Under the pieces are notes generated by a model, which searched no databases, was not told the DNA's origin, and saw nothing but the letters and a program-made list of their open reading frames with translations. A program made the position numbers and the translations under genes. A DNA stretch of 8,816 nucleotides. Source: an uncultured Prevotella sp. GTDB taxonomy: Bacteria; Bacteroidota; Bacteroidia; Bacteroidales; Bacteroidaceae. This document shows positions 8,406 through 8,816 of this stretch, piece by piece; position 1 is the stretch's first letter, and each line of letters opens with the position of its first letter. The stretch covers positions 1 to 8,816 of the forward strand of contig CAKPYB010000072.1 in assembly GCA_934202525.1 (NCBI GenBank). The letters are read 5' to 3'.

Positions 8406-8478
8406 GCGGAAATAGCTCAGTTGGTAGAGCACAACCTTGCCAAGGTTGGGGTCGCGGGTCCGAGTCCCGTTTTCCGCT
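8406..8478 (+). tRNA. tRNA-Gly (anticodon GCC), copy 1
   Basis: A full 73-base cloverleaf: acceptor GCGGAAA/TTTCCGC, D stem GCTC/GAGC, anticodon stem CAACC/GGTTG with loop TTGCCAA (GCC at 8439-8441), T stem GCGGG/CCCGT (one G-U) with loop TCCGAGT, and discriminator T. It reads GGC and GGT codons. The genome does not encode the 3' CCA here: the discriminator is followed by CAT, so CCA must be added by nucleotidyltransferase. Confidence 0.96.
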
Positions 8479-8539
8479 CATTTTTTTTGAAAACAACATC
8501 AAGTTTTATCTTGGTTAGATAATTGATGACAATATGCTT

Positions 8540-8623
8540 GGAGAGGTGGCGGAATTGGTAGACGCGCTACTTTGAGGGGGTAGTGACAATTGTGTCGTGG
8601 GAGTTCGAGTCTCCTCCTCTTCA
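8540..8623 (+). tRNA. tRNA-Leu (anticodon GAG)
   Basis: An 84-base class II tRNA: acceptor GGAGAGG/CCTCTTC (one G-U), leucine-type D region GTGGCGGAATTGGTAGACGC, anticodon stem CTACT/GGTAG with loop TTGAGGG (GAG at 8574-8576), a long variable arm containing GACA/TGTC, T stem GGGAG/CTCCT with loop TTCGAGT, and discriminator A as required for leucine. It reads CUC and CUU. The bases after the discriminator are CCT, so CCA is not fully encoded. Confidence 0.94.
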
Positions 8624-8633
8624 CCTTCTTTTT

Positions 8634-8706
8634 GCGGAAATAGCTCAGTTGGTAGAGCACAACCTTGCCAAGGTTGGGGTCGCGGGTCCGAGTCCCGTTT
8701 TCCGCT
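8634..8706 (+). tRNA. tRNA-Gly (anticodon GCC), copy 2
   Basis: All 73 bases are identical to the copy at 8406-8478, with anticodon GCC at 8667-8669. Unlike copy 1, the discriminator is followed by CCA (8707-8709), so this copy encodes its 3' end. It lies 10 bases after the tRNA-Leu(GAG) body and 37 bases before the next tRNA-Leu, in the same probable operon. The perfect identity points to a recent duplication or gene conversion. Confidence 0.96.
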
Positions 8707-8743
8707 CCAAGAGTGCTATAAGATTATTGTTTTATAGACTTGA

Positions 8744-8816
8744 GCCCAAGTGGCGGAATTGGTAGACGCGCACGTTTCAGGTGCGTGTGTTTCACAACGT
8801 GCAGGTTCGAGTCCTG
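8744..8816 (+). tRNA. tRNA-Leu (anticodon CAG), 3' end cut by the window
   Basis: The 5' acceptor strand GCCCAAG, the leucine-type D region GTGGCGGAATTGGTAGACGCGC shared with the GAG leucine tRNA upstream, and anticodon stem CACGT/GCGTG with loop TTCAGGT (CAG at 8778-8780) are clear. A long variable arm and the T arm up to GTCCTG follow. The end of the T stem and the 3' acceptor strand lie past the window. It reads CUG. Outside the shared D region it differs from the other leucine tRNA, so it is not its duplicate. Confidence 0.92.

Noticed and set aside
8273..8765. Short open frames across the nspC terminator and tRNA genes (8273-8518, 8583-8765, and 8242-8502 minus)
   Set aside because: They run through a terminator hairpin and tRNA bodies, so any protein would be a translation of structural RNA sequence.
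8706..8816. A tRNA-associated integration (att) site
   Set aside because: No integrase, no direct repeat of a tRNA 3' end and no foreign-looking sequence is seen; the repeated tRNA-Gly is a complete functional copy.

Overview
The window is chromosomal DNA from a member of the Bacteroidetes, most likely Prevotella/Segatella-like. Three things point there. Promoters have the Bacteroidetes form (TAnnTTTG at -7, TTTG about 19 bases upstream) and start codons lack a clear Shine-Dalgarno sequence. Glycogen is handled by a GT3-type synthase paired with a DUF3417-containing phosphorylase. Spermidine synthesis appears to use the carboxy(nor)spermidine route. The genus is an inference from overall look, not from a comparison.

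Layout: (1) Bases 1-71 are the 3' tail of a 5S rRNA, so the end of an rRNA operon, and its terminator. (2) Bases 88-156 hold three imperfect AT-rich repeat units; the last is also the terminator hairpin of a small leftward gene for a secreted protein of unknown function (185-604). (3) Divergently from it run the glycogen synthase (740-2401) and the alpha-glucan phosphorylase (2505-5063). The phosphorylase has its own promoter with a palindrome in the spacer and ends at a strong terminator. (4) On the minus strand lie a thiamine-phosphate-synthase/TenI-like gene (6311-6919) and PRPP synthetase prs (5291-6229), probably co-transcribed and ended by a long hairpin at 5229-5266. (5) Divergent from the ThiE-like gene is nspC (7028-8203), with its own terminator. 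(6) Bases 8406-8816 hold a tRNA cluster Gly(GCC)-Leu(GAG)-Gly(GCC)-Leu(CAG), the last cut by the window edge, behind a consensus promoter.

The synthase and phosphorylase form a store-and-release pair: one extends alpha-1,4-glucan from a sugar nucleotide, the other releases glucose-1-phosphate from it. The other genes are housekeeping: PRPP for nucleotide and amino-acid synthesis, polyamine synthesis, and tRNA supply. I see no mobile element, CRISPR array, defence system or prophage, and no undescribed multi-gene system. The points worth a second look are regulatory and evolutionary: the eukaryote-like glycogen synthase that lacks the usual C-terminal regulatory region, the palindrome inside the phosphorylase promoter, the motif-poor ThiE-like protein, and the duplicated tRNA-Gly copies with different 3' ends.
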